A program made the position numbers and the translations under genes. From an uncultured Bacilli bacterium (GTDB lineage: Bacteria > Bacillota_I > Bacilli_A > RF39 > UBA660): a stretch of 8,118 nucleotides of DNA. This document shows positions 1 to 5,751 of the stretch, one piece after another. The notes beneath the pieces were generated by a model. The model did no database searches, was not told the DNA's origin, and saw only the letters and a program-made list of their open reading frames with translations. Numbering within the stretch: the first letter of the stretch is position 1; every line of letters starts with the position of its first letter. The stretch spans positions 1 through 8,118 of the forward strand of contig CAJUNG010000052.1 of assembly GCA_910587725.1 (NCBI GenBank), in the 5' to 3' direction.

Positions 1-141
1 CTATTTTATAACGGTTTACGAAGATTTGCTATTTAAAAAGTGATAAACTCCCGTGTTGATTCTGGCGTATCAAAAGTTAGCCAAAGTAATGGAAATATCA
101 CCGGAAATGGTGTCGGTAAAATTAAATTTTTAAAATTTTAG
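1..141 (+). pseudogene. 3' remnant of an unknown upstream gene
   Basis: Frame 1 reads through the left edge, meets a TAA at 34-36, and then stays open to a TAG at 139-141. The last part encodes a Ser/Asn/Gly-rich tail containing SQSNGNITGNGVGKIKF. Such low-complexity NG-rich tails occur at the ends of surface proteins, but I do not recognise a specific family. The in-frame stop means this is either the 3' end of a gene broken by a stop or frameshift, or chance open sequence. The GTG at 40 has no ribosome binding site, so a free-standing small gene is unlikely. The remnant sits directly before a secreted TasA-like gene, so it may be a decayed surface-protein gene. Confidence 0.3.
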
Positions 142-154
142 AAAATTTTAAAAA
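127..154. repeat. AT-only perfect inverted repeat
   Basis: Thirteen-base arms at 127-139 and 142-154 are exact reverse complements separated by only AG. The repeat overlaps the TAG that ends the remnant frame and lies just upstream of the promoter at 159-187. It has no GC pairs and no T tract after the stem on either strand, so it is a poor intrinsic terminator. A cruciform or a protein-binding site is possible. Confidence 0.45.
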
Positions 155-158
155 ATGC

Positions 159-187
159 TTGAACAACCAAAAAATATGTGTTATATT
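159..187 (+). promoter_or_regulatory. Sigma-A type promoter of the TasA-like gene
   Basis: TTGAAC at 159-164 and TATATT at 182-187 are 17 bp apart, and a TG at 179-180 makes an extended -10. Transcription would begin near 194, about 26 nt before the ATG at 220. The possible GTG start at 178 lies inside this promoter, which argues for the ATG. Confidence 0.65.
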
Positions 188-219
188 TGAAATGTAATAA
201 AAATAGAAGGAGAAAGAAT

Positions 220-1047
220 ATGGAAAAGAAAGATAACAAAAAGAAAACCATGGTTGCTGTACTTGCGTTATGTGCTTTAGTATTAGTTATCGGAGCAACT
301 TATGCGTTTATTACGATTGTTCTTCAAGGTGAGAAAGAAAACGTAATTACCGGTGGAAGTCTTCGTGTAGTATTAGATGATACGACAGAAGGACTTGGAA
401 ATGGAGAAGGAGATATCACTATTGAAAATGCATTTCCAGTAAGTGATGCCGTTGGTAAAACGCAAACCCCATATACATTTGTGCTTAAAAATGAAAGTGC
501 AAAAGACGCTAGTTATACCATTTTCTTAGATGAACAACCAATTGAAGAAACTAATGAAAAAGGAAGAATTAGTGATAACTTTATTAAAGTATATTTATCT
601 AATCAAGATGGTTCAGAAGTTTATAAAGATGTAACTACAGTAACTGATTTAGGTGCAAAAAAAGATAGAACTGTAGATGGTGTAGCGGTTAAGAGTAGCA
701 CACTTTATAGTGGTGTACTTTCTGCTAACAGTGAAAATACTTTTGTATTGCGTTTATTTATTGCATCTAATGCAGATTCTACAATTATGGGACAACAATA
801 TGCAACGAAAATTAGTGTAGATGCTGTTCAAGTTCCAGAATATGCGGTTACCGTTGTTAATGGTGAAGAAACAAAATCTATGGCAGTATTTAGAAGTGGA
901 AACGCTGTTCTTGAAATTACTCCAGGAACAGGAACACCAAGTGTTAGTTGTACGAATGGTATGACTGGAGCTTTAGTAGATAATAAAGTTACCGTTAGCA
1001 ATGTAACTGCACATACAGTTTGTACAGTAACCTATACTACAGAATAA
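220..1047 (+). CDS. TasA/camelysin-like secreted protein with SipW-type signal peptide
   Basis: This 275-residue protein is probably exported and surface-associated, like TasA/CalY fibre proteins. Residues 1-10 are Lys-rich, 11-26 hydrophobic, and the segment ends in GATYAF, the hallmark of signals cut by SipW-type signal peptidases. Residues 42-200 follow the TasA-like plan: a GGSLRV strand just after the cleavage region, then PVSDAVGK and YTFVLKNES. Residues about 207-275 look like an added small beta domain ending CTVTYTTE, with two cysteines (C244, C268) that could form a disulfide. I chose the ATG at 220 because AGAAGGAG (205-212) lies 7 nt upstream. The gene is a single transcription unit with its own promoter and terminator. 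No SipW peptidase is in the window, so the processing enzyme must be encoded elsewhere. The fibre-forming role is inferred from the family. Confidence 0.75.
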   Translation: MEKKDNKKKTMVAVLALCALVLVIGATYAFITIVLQGEKENVITGGSLRVVLDDTTEGLGNGEGDITIENAFPVSDAVGKTQTPYTFVLKNESAKDASYTIFLDEQPIEETNEKGRISDNFIKVYLSNQDGSEVYKDVTTVTDLGAKKDRTVDGVAVKSSTLYSGVLSANSENTFVLRLFIASNADSTIMGQQYATKISVDAVQVPEYAVTVVNGEETKSMAVFRSGNAVLEITPGTGTPSVSCTNGMTGALVDNKVTVSNVTAHTVCTVTYTTE

Positions 1048-1054
1048 ATTAAAT

Positions 1055-1080
1055 AAGGCTAGCAAAATGCTAGTTTTTTT
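1055..1080 (+). terminator. Intrinsic terminator after the TasA-like gene
   Basis: CTAGCA (1059-1064) pairs with TGCTAG (1068-1073) around an AAA loop, and seven T residues follow at 1074-1080. G-U and A-U pairs can extend the stem outwards. It begins 8 nt after the stop codon. Confidence 0.85.
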
Positions 1081-1115
1081 GTGCTTTTTTAAATCATCAT
1101 TGCATAGATTTCATT

Positions 1116-1121
1116 AGGTGA
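1116..1121 (+). promoter_or_regulatory. Ribosome binding site that decides a TTG start
   Basis: AGGTGA matches the 3' end of 16S rRNA and lies 6 nt before TTG at 1128. The nearby ATG at 1121 is in another frame and reaches a stop after seven codons, so TTG is the only start consistent with this site. Confidence 0.7.
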
Positions 1122-1127
1122 TGAGTT

Positions 1128-1994
1128 TTGCGAAAGAATATTAGTCGATATTTGGGCGTATTTGTCCTACTTTTGTTTAGCTTTTACTATACGGATAAAG
1201 CAGTAGAAATTGTCAAAAGAAATGACCCAGTAATGAAAAGTATTTTAGAAGTCGAAGAAAAATATAAAGTTTCTAGTGTTTCGGCAATTATTGATGGTGA
1301 TACAATTGTTCCAGGATTAAATGGTGTAGAAGTCGATGTAGATGAAAGCTATAAAAAAATGAAAAAAGTTAATGGATACTATGAAAGCATGTTGACGTTA
1401 AAAGAAGTTGTACCAGATGACTCCGTTCTTCGTAGTTATGATAAATTTATTGTCAAAGGAAATGGATATAAAAGTGATGTTGCCCTCGTTGTGAAAGTAA
1501 ATAATGCAAATTATTTAGAGAAAGCTTACCAAATATTTTTAGATAAAAACGCGACCGCTACCTTTTTTATGGATGGTACGATTATCGAGGATAAAATGAA
1601 TTTGATTGAAAAAATGGCAGGAGATGGATTTGAACTTGAAAACTTCGGCTATAATGATACCTATCAAGAATCCATGTTTTCTTGGACGAATAATATGCTC
1701 TATTCGATTACGAACAAAGAACCTTTGTTTTGTTATAGTGAATACAATAATTATGACATTTTAAAACTTTGTAGTAGAAATGAAATGTATACGATAAGGC
1801 CTACGATTGTAGTAAAATCTAGTCCCTTTTATTCTGTAAAAAATAATCTTCAAGAAGGAAGTATCATCAGTTTATCTCTTACCCAAGAAACGATAAAAGA
1901 ACTTCCTACCATCCTTAGTTATATTAAACAGAAGGGATATCAACTAGTGACTTTAGAAGAGGTTATTTCTGAAGCGAGAGAGGTAGAGAAATAG
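1128..1994 (+). CDS. Membrane-anchored polysaccharide deacetylase-like (NodB fold) protein, probably catalytically inactive
   Basis: The 288-residue protein has one N-terminal hydrophobic segment (about 8-22), so most of it should lie outside the membrane. Residues 30-110 are an unassigned N-terminal domain. Residues 115-285 follow the NodB deacetylase order: a first strand (VALVVKVNN, 118-126), ATATFFMDG (142-150), a helix and GFELENFGYND (167-177), EPLFCYSEYNNYDILKLC (198-215), and a closing GSIISLSLTQ...LPTILSYIKQKGYQLVTLEEVI. The catalytic features are missing: the TFDDG aspartates become KVNN, the HxxxH metal motif becomes ENFGYND, the RPPYG motif loses its Arg, and the late LLHD histidine is absent. 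A binding or structural role in the envelope is therefore more likely than deacetylation. The start is TTG with a good ribosome binding site. A terminator separates it from queH; no convincing promoter is visible at 1081-1115. Confidence 0.65.
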   Translation: MRKNISRYLGVFVLLLFSFYYTDKAVEIVKRNDPVMKSILEVEEKYKVSSVSAIIDGDTIVPGLNGVEVDVDESYKKMKKVNGYYESMLTLKEVVPDDSVLRSYDKFIVKGNGYKSDVALVVKVNNANYLEKAYQIFLDKNATATFFMDGTIIEDKMNLIEKMAGDGFELENFGYNDTYQESMFSWTNNMLYSITNKEPLFCYSEYNNYDILKLCSRNEMYTIRPTIVVKSSPFYSVKNNLQEGSIISLSLTQETIKELPTILSYIKQKGYQLVTLEEVISEAREVEK

Positions 1995-2014
1995 AAGGAT
2001 TGCTATCCTTTTTT
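1995..2014 (+). terminator. Intrinsic terminator after the NodB-like gene
   Basis: AAGGAT (1995-2000) pairs with ATCCTT (2005-2010) around TGCT, and the T run extends to 2014. It begins immediately after the stop codon and overlaps the -35 box of the next promoter. Confidence 0.8.
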
Positions 2015-2028
2015 CTTTTTGCTATAAT
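2000..2028 (+). promoter_or_regulatory. Promoter of queH, nested in the preceding terminator
   Basis: TTGCTA (2000-2005) and a perfect TATAAT (2023-2028) are 17 bp apart, with an extended -10 TGC at 2020-2022. The -35 box lies in the loop of the upstream terminator. The predicted transcript starts near 2035 and has a leader of about 16 nt. Confidence 0.75.
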
Positions 2029-2050
2029 CCTATTAGGAGCTGATTGGTAA

Positions 2051-2668
2051 ATGAAAACAGACTATCAAAAATATTTAGAACAAATAGATATGATTCAAAA
2101 ACAAGAGAAAAAACCAACATTACTTTTGCATAGTTGTTGTGGACCTTGTTCTAGTTATGTGTTAGAATGCCTTTCCTCTTTTTTTGATATTACGGTCCTT
2201 TATTATAATCCAAATATTTATCCAGAAGAGGAGTATATTAGAAGAAGAGATGAACTTCAACGATTTTTAAACGAGATAGGAATCATGAAATTTGTGGAAC
2301 TTCCTTATCGAAAAGAGTCTTTTGATGAGGCAGTTTTCGGGTTAGAAAATTTAGGTGAACGAAGTGAACGTTGTTATCAGTGCTATTCCTTTCGGATGAG
2401 GAAAGCAGCAGAATATGCAAATTCTCATCATTTTGATTACTTTACGACGACTTTATCGATTTCTCCTTATAAAAATAGCCATTTTATTAATGAAATAGGA
2501 AAAAAATTAGAAGAGAAATATTCAGTTTCTTATCTTTATTCAGATTTTAAGAAAAAGGGAGGATATCAAAGAAGCTTGGTTTTATCTCAACTTCATCATT
2601 TGTATCGCCAAGATTATTGTGGATGTATTTACTCTAAAATAGAAAGAGAAAGACACTTGCAAAAGTAA
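2051..2668 (+). CDS. queH: Epoxyqueuosine reductase QueH
   Basis: QueH reduces epoxyqueuosine to queuosine in the wobble position of GUN-anticodon tRNAs, the last step of queuosine synthesis; it is the non-cobalamin alternative to QueG. The 205 residues carry the full family signature: HSCCGPCSS (27-35), YYNPNIYP (51-58), RCYQCYSFR (107-115), TTLSISPYK (133-141), DFKKKGG (165-171) and LYRQDYCGC (184-192). Cysteines C29, C30, C33, C108, C111, C190 and C192 are present; conserved cysteines in this family bind iron-sulfur and iron. Length is normal for the short, single-domain form. AGGAGC at 2035-2040 supports the ATG at 2051, with 10 nt spacing. It has its own promoter and terminator, and no other queuosine gene lies in the window. 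Confidence 0.95.
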   Translation: MKTDYQKYLEQIDMIQKQEKKPTLLLHSCCGPCSSYVLECLSSFFDITVLYYNPNIYPEEEYIRRRDELQRFLNEIGIMKFVELPYRKESFDEAVFGLENLGERSERCYQCYSFRMRKAAEYANSHHFDYFTTTLSISPYKNSHFINEIGKKLEEKYSVSYLYSDFKKKGGYQRSLVLSQLHHLYRQDYCGCIYSKIERERHLQK

Positions 2669-2677
2669 AGTGTTTTT
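2651..2677 (+). terminator. Intrinsic terminator overlapping the end of queH
   Basis: ACACTT (2653-2658) pairs with AAGTGT (2668-2673) around a 9-nt loop that contains most of the queH stop codon, and T residues run to 2677. The 5' arm is inside the coding sequence. Confidence 0.7.
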
Positions 2678-2684
2678 ACATTTC

Positions 2685-2715
2685 TTGACAACAATTTTTA
2701 TTGTTCTGATTTAAA
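2685..2715 (+). promoter_or_regulatory. Possible promoter with an inverted repeat in its spacer
   Basis: A consensus TTGACA at 2685-2690 is followed 19 bp later by TTTAAA (2710-2715), preceded by TG. AACAAT (2690-2695) and ATTGTT (2700-2705) form an inverted repeat that fills the spacer. The -35 is strong but the -10 and spacing are poor, so this may be an activator- or repressor-dependent promoter, or not one. Confidence 0.35.
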
Positions 2716-2717
2716 AG

Positions 2718-2748
2718 AATAGAATTTTTTTTCTATTTGTGCTATACT
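2718..2748 (+). promoter_or_regulatory. Extended -10 promoter of the small membrane protein gene, with an upstream inverted repeat
   Basis: TATACT (2743-2748) preceded by TGC (2740-2742) is a good extended -10, about 20 bp before the ribosome binding site. No good -35 is visible. AATAGAA (2718-2724) and TTCTATT (2731-2737), separated by six T, form an inverted repeat just upstream that could be an operator. Confidence 0.5.
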
Positions 2749-2775
2749 TTTATTAAAGTAGTGAGGTGTTTAAAG

Positions 2776-3084
2776 ATGTATTTAGATTTAGTTGTCGTAT
2801 TAATTATTTTTGTTATTGGATTGATTAAGTATAAACATTTTTCTAGTTATGTGTATTTATTCTGTTTTACCGACATGTTGTTTCGCGTTTTAAACTTTAT
2901 TAATACCCATGTTTCTTTGGGTACGGTGAATGGGTATATTTCTAAGTATGTGCCTTCTAGTTTGTATGGTGTGATTGTCAAATATACTTCCGATATCGTT
3001 GAGACTGTTCTTGTTTGGGGTTATGTGATTTTGTTTATTGTATTTTTATATTATACTTTGCAAATTATGCTTAAGAAGAAATAA
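2776..3084 (+). CDS. Small multi-spanning membrane protein of unknown function
   Basis: This 102-residue hydrophobic protein has probable membrane segments at about 3-18, 24-40 and 75-97, with a more polar linker (41-72) and a Lys-rich C-terminal end (LKKK). I see no catalytic motif and cannot assign a named family. A conserved-looking stretch, SKYVPSS (56-62), lies between segments 2 and 3. I chose the ATG at 2776 because GAGGTG (2763-2768) is 7 nt upstream; a TTG at 2737 would overlap the -10 box. The gene stands alone between two terminators, so its neighbours say little about its role. Codon use is like that of the flanking genes. Confidence 0.75.
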   Translation: MYLDLVVVLIIFVIGLIKYKHFSSYVYLFCFTDMLFRVLNFINTHVSLGTVNGYISKYVPSSLYGVIVKYTSDIVETVLVWGYVILFIVFLYYTLQIMLKKK

Positions 3085-3098
3085 TTCTTCTTTTTTTT
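3073..3098 (+). terminator. Intrinsic terminator overlapping a stop codon
   Basis: AAGAAGAA (3073-3080) pairs with TTCTTCTT (3085-3092) around ATAA, and the T run continues to 3098. The stop codon TAA (3082-3084) is in the loop, so the last codons of the membrane protein gene form the stem. Confidence 0.8.
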
Positions 3099-3116
3099 CT
3101 GTCTTTTCTGTGATAG

Positions 3117-3122
3117 TATAAT
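3117..3122 (+). promoter_or_regulatory. -10 box of the phospholipase C-like gene
   Basis: A perfect TATAAT lies just ahead of AGGAGGAG (3128-3135). The T/C-rich region 16-18 bp upstream has no clear -35, so only the -10 is supported. Transcription from it would give a very short leader. Confidence 0.45.
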
Positions 3123-3142
3123 GGAGTAGGAGGAGTTTGATT

Positions 3143-3967
3143 ATGGCGTCTTTTGTTGCTCATTATATTGCCGGAGAGATGGTATTAAATCGAATTGAAA
3201 GTAGATATCCTGTAATTTTATCGAAATCTTTTAAATATAAGTTTTTACTTGGTAACTTAGTTCCCGATTCGACAAGATTAAAAAATTTGGAAATGTTAGA
3301 AAGAAGGAAAAGAAGAAACTTAATTCAAGAAGAAAAGCGAAAGACTCATTTTCGGAGTGAAGAAAGACTTAATCGATGTATTCAATACCCTGATTTAGCT
3401 CAATTTTTATCACTCTATGGGGGTTTGATGAAGAAAGATTCCTCAGTTTTGGGCTATTTTTTTCATCTTTATACAGATAAAATTTTCTTTGAACATTTGT
3501 GTTCTCAGGCTTTCACGTTTTTAGATAGAAATCAAAATCCAACCCCTTATTTAGATGATTCTTGTTTGGTAAAAATCGAGAAGAATCAAAATATACTGAC
3601 AACGGGTGAGTTTTGGGATAATCCTTATCTTGGTTTATATCATGACTATGCACTTTTGAATCAAGTTTTTCTTCGACATTATGGAACTTCTTTTGATTTT
3701 TATCGTCTTTTTTCTTTTTTGCCTAATTTTATCAATCCTGGGATTTGTGAGGTAGATTATCAAGAGGTGTTACCAATCTTAGAAAAGATGCACGAGTATT
3801 GTGAAAGAGAAGCTCGGTTTCTTGATGTGCGACTCAATGTTTTTACCCTTTCTTCGTTTTTTTCCTTTTTCCCTTTTGTTGTTGAAGACTTTTTTCAACA
3901 CTATTCTCCGCTTATCGAAGAGGTAATGATTGAAGAGGGAAATCAAAAAAAGTTATCGATTCCATAG
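3143..3967 (+). CDS. Zinc-dependent phospholipase C-like protein
   Basis: The 274-residue protein resembles the zinc-dependent phospholipase C family seen in many Bacillota. It opens with MASFVAHYIAGEMVL, has LLGNLVPD (35-42), KTHFR (67-71), YPDLAQFL (82-89), and LGYFFHLYTDKIFFEH (103-118). Candidate metal ligands are H7, D42, H69, H108, D112 and possibly H167/D168. In this family such His and Asp residues bind zinc, but few close relatives have a known substrate, so phospholipase activity is not established. No signal peptide is seen, which suggests a cytoplasmic protein, unlike secreted clostridial enzymes. The segment 52-78 is strongly charged. I chose the ATG at 3143 because AGGAGG (3128-3133) lies 9 nt upstream; the TTG at 3137 is too close. 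The dehydrogenase gene follows after 43 nt without a terminator, so the two probably form an operon. Confidence 0.6.
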   Translation: MASFVAHYIAGEMVLNRIESRYPVILSKSFKYKFLLGNLVPDSTRLKNLEMLERRKRRNLIQEEKRKTHFRSEERLNRCIQYPDLAQFLSLYGGLMKKDSSVLGYFFHLYTDKIFFEHLCSQAFTFLDRNQNPTPYLDDSCLVKIEKNQNILTTGEFWDNPYLGLYHDYALLNQVFLRHYGTSFDFYRLFSFLPNFINPGICEVDYQEVLPILEKMHEYCEREARFLDVRLNVFTLSSFFSFFPFVVEDFFQHYSPLIEEVMIEEGNQKKLSIP

Positions 3968-4010
3968 TATTTTCTTTGTTTCTTGGTTTATATTAATACT
4001 GGTGATGATG

Positions 4011-4745
4011 ATGAAAGTACTAATTACTGGTGCTGCAAGTGGAATCGGTTATCAACTGGCAAGAGTTCTTGCTTATTTAGGGCATGAAGTCTATGCCGGA
4101 TGTCACAAAGAAAAAGAAATTCTTTTTCAACCATCCGTACCAGGAATTACTTTTATTTCTCTTGATTTATTATCTTTAGATGATTTTTCTCTTTTTGATG
4201 AGGAACATTTTGATTGTGTTGTCTGTCAAGCGGGGATTGGTCATGGTGGGGATGTCCTTTCTTCACTTGACTCTTTAAAAGAATGTTTCGATACAAATGT
4301 TTTTGGTACGTTTCGTTTGATTCAAAAATATACAGATTCTTTAGCACGAACGAAAAAGTGTGGTAAAATTTTAATTACTTCTTCGCTTTTAGGGGATTTT
4401 CCGGTTCCTTATTTAGGTGCATATTCTTCTAGTAAAGCTTGTCTTACGCATCTTTCTAAAGTTTTGCGTAGGGAAATGGAGTGTACGCAAAAAAATATTC
4501 GCGTACATTTGGTTTTACCAGGAGCTTATCATACGGGATTTAATCAAGTCATGTTAGAAGAAATCGAGGATTCTTTTGTGAGAAAGCGATTAGAACATAT
4601 TTTTATGCTTTTAGAAAAAAAGGAAACAAAGACGATTGTCAACAAAATGGTGAAAGTGATTTTAAACGATTCTTCTCAATTTGTGGTTTCTGCGCCTTTT
4701 TTCCAAAGTCTTAGTATCCGCATTTTAAGGATATTTTCTTTTTAA
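4011..4745 (+). CDS. Short-chain dehydrogenase/reductase (SDR family)
   Basis: This 244-residue protein is a classical-length NAD(P)-dependent oxidoreductase with a Rossmann fold. The cofactor loop is TGAASGIG (6-13), strand 4 has QAG (73-75) where NAG is usual, N96 precedes the catalytic helix, and the catalytic Ser is S124 or S125, with Y138 and K142 in YSSSK. PG at 170-171 completes the set, so the enzyme should be active. Substrate cannot be told from sequence. I chose the ATG at 4011 because MKVLITGAASGIG is the usual SDR start; ATGs at 4005 and 4008 and a far-upstream TTG (3930) would add residues not seen in the family. GGTGAT (4001-4006) is a close, modest ribosome binding site. It lies 43 nt after the phospholipase C-like gene, and its stop overlaps the stop of the convergent ylbJ. 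Confidence 0.9.
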   Translation: MKVLITGAASGIGYQLARVLAYLGHEVYAGCHKEKEILFQPSVPGITFISLDLLSLDDFSLFDEEHFDCVVCQAGIGHGGDVLSSLDSLKECFDTNVFGTFRLIQKYTDSLARTKKCGKILITSSLLGDFPVPYLGAYSSSKACLTHLSKVLRREMECTQKNIRVHLVLPGAYHTGFNQVMLEEIEDSFVRKRLEHIFMLLEKKETKTIVNKMVKVILNDSSQFVVSAPFFQSLSIRILRIFSF

Positions 4746-5707
4746 TCACCAAAAATTGTAATTAAGAGTAAGGTTGTTATTACGGCAAATAGGACATGAA
4801 GAATACGATAAAGAAAAAACTTTTGATAGGAAGTTTTACATCCTTCTAAAATACTGAATATTTGAGTATGAATACAAATTCCACCAAAAGCTATAATGGA
4901 TGATGATAATAACATACGAAGAGGGAGTGAAACTTTTAGTGAAGAGACACTTTTTAATCCTTGGGTCATTTCTAGGCATCCACGTAAAAGGGTACTAGAA
5001 AATTCATCGATTGGGATAAATTGTAAAATTAAATTGATGAAAACTAAAAAAAAGGTAATGATTCCTAGTAGTAGAAACATTGTGTTCAGACTTTCAAGGC
5101 AGGCTTCTTTTAGCACAACAGCAAAAGATGGGGATTGATTTACTTTCTTTTTTATTTGCTGAAAAGTACGTCTTAGTTGAAAATTTTCATGAGATTTCTT
5201 TTCTTTTGGTCGATTAAGAATTGCGATGACAAAGCTTGCTAAGAGATGAGAAATGAAAATAATGCCTCCTAATTTTGCACTGCCTAAAAATAAGGTTCCT
5301 ACTGTTCCGATGACAAAGAGTGGATTAGGATAAAAGCAAAACGACAATAAATGATTGACCATCTCATCATCGATTTCCCCCTTTTTTTTGGCATCATAAA
5401 TAAATTTGGCATTAGAAGGAAATCCCGAGAGAATCGATAAAACGATGATGAATCCACATGAAGAGGGAAGGTGGAATAAATTTTTGGTAATTGGCTTTAA
5501 AATTTCGGAAACAAGATAAGAAATTCCATAATTTGTAAATAGAAAGCTGATGATTAAGAATGGAAATAAGCTAGGAAATAGATTGTCTTTCCAAATCGAA
5601 ACAGAAAATGTTACCGAGTCCATCACGGTTTTCGGAAAGAGAAAAAAACAGAAGAGAAGGGATAAAATACTGGTAATAATTAGCAAAATTTCTAGATTTT
5701 TCTTCAT
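4742..5707 (-). CDS. ylbJ: YlbJ-like integral membrane protein
   Basis: The 321-residue polytopic membrane protein matches the YlbJ/nucleoside-recognition type. Markers are WKDNLFPSLFPF (39-50), LSGFPSNAKF (93-102), FCFYPNPLFVIGTVG (123-137) and AFGGICIHTQI (273-283). Hydrophobic segments lie at about 7-24, 44-62, 83-96, 130-165, 208-230, 265-282 and 300-318. In Bacillus subtilis YlbJ is made in the mother cell under SigE and is needed for spore heat resistance; its transport substrate is unknown. The protein here is shorter than the roughly 400-residue Bacillus protein. The minus-strand ribosome binding site AAGGAGAG (5713-5720) supports the ATG at 5707. It is divergent from the YlbL-like protease gene, and B. 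subtilis also has ylbJ and ylbL close together. Whether this organism sporulates cannot be seen here. Confidence 0.85.
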   Translation of the reverse strand: MKKNLEILLIITSILSLLFCFFLFPKTVMDSVTFSVSIWKDNLFPSLFPFLIISFLFTNYGISYLVSEILKPITKNLFHLPSSCGFIIVLSILSGFPSNAKFIYDAKKKGEIDDEMVNHLLSFCFYPNPLFVIGTVGTLFLGSAKLGGIIFISHLLASFVIAILNRPKEKKSHENFQLRRTFQQIKKKVNQSPSFAVVLKEACLESLNTMFLLLGIITFFLVFINLILQFIPIDEFSSTLLRGCLEMTQGLKSVSSLKVSLPLRMLLSSSIIAFGGICIHTQIFSILEGCKTSYQKFFLYRILHVLFAVITTLLLITIFGD

Positions 5708-5732
5708 AAATTCTCTCCTTGTATGGTATAAT
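5703..5732 (+). promoter_or_regulatory. Promoter of the YlbL-like protease gene, overlapping the ylbJ start
   Basis: A perfect TATAAT (5727-5732) with extended TGG (5724-5726) lies 18 bp after TTCATA (5703-5708). The -35 includes the ylbJ start codon on the other strand. Transcription would begin near 5739, at the ribosome binding site itself, giving a leader of about 13 nt. Confidence 0.6.
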
Positions 5733-5751
5733 TTTTTTAGGGTGGATAAAA

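Noticed and set aside
127..154. AT palindrome as an intrinsic terminator
   Set aside because: No GC pairs, a 2-nt loop, and no T tract after the stem on either strand.
178..219. Upstream GTG start for the TasA-like gene
   Set aside because: It lies within the -10 region and has no ribosome binding site; the added residues would precede a normal signal peptide.
2737..2775. Upstream TTG start for the small membrane protein
   Set aside because: It would start before the -10 box ends; the ATG at 2776 has GAGGTG at good spacing.
3966..4000. AGTATT/AATACT inverted repeat between the phospholipase C-like and dehydrogenase genes
   Set aside because: Six-base arms with a 23-nt loop and no T tract in AT-rich DNA are expected by chance; it is not a terminator.
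3930..4010. Longer SDR reading from TTG at 3930, adding a hydrophobic N-terminus
   Set aside because: It overlaps the preceding gene, has no ribosome binding site, and the family normally begins a few residues before the glycine motif.
4153..4347. Minus-strand open frame inside the dehydrogenase gene
   Set aside because: Antisense shadow of a well-supported gene with no ribosome binding site or recognisable protein.
4896..5138. Plus-strand open frame inside ylbJ
   Set aside because: Shadow frame on the non-coding strand; composition does not resemble a protein family.
5719..5751. Upstream TTG start for the protease
   Set aside because: It precedes the TATAAT box and lacks a ribosome binding site.
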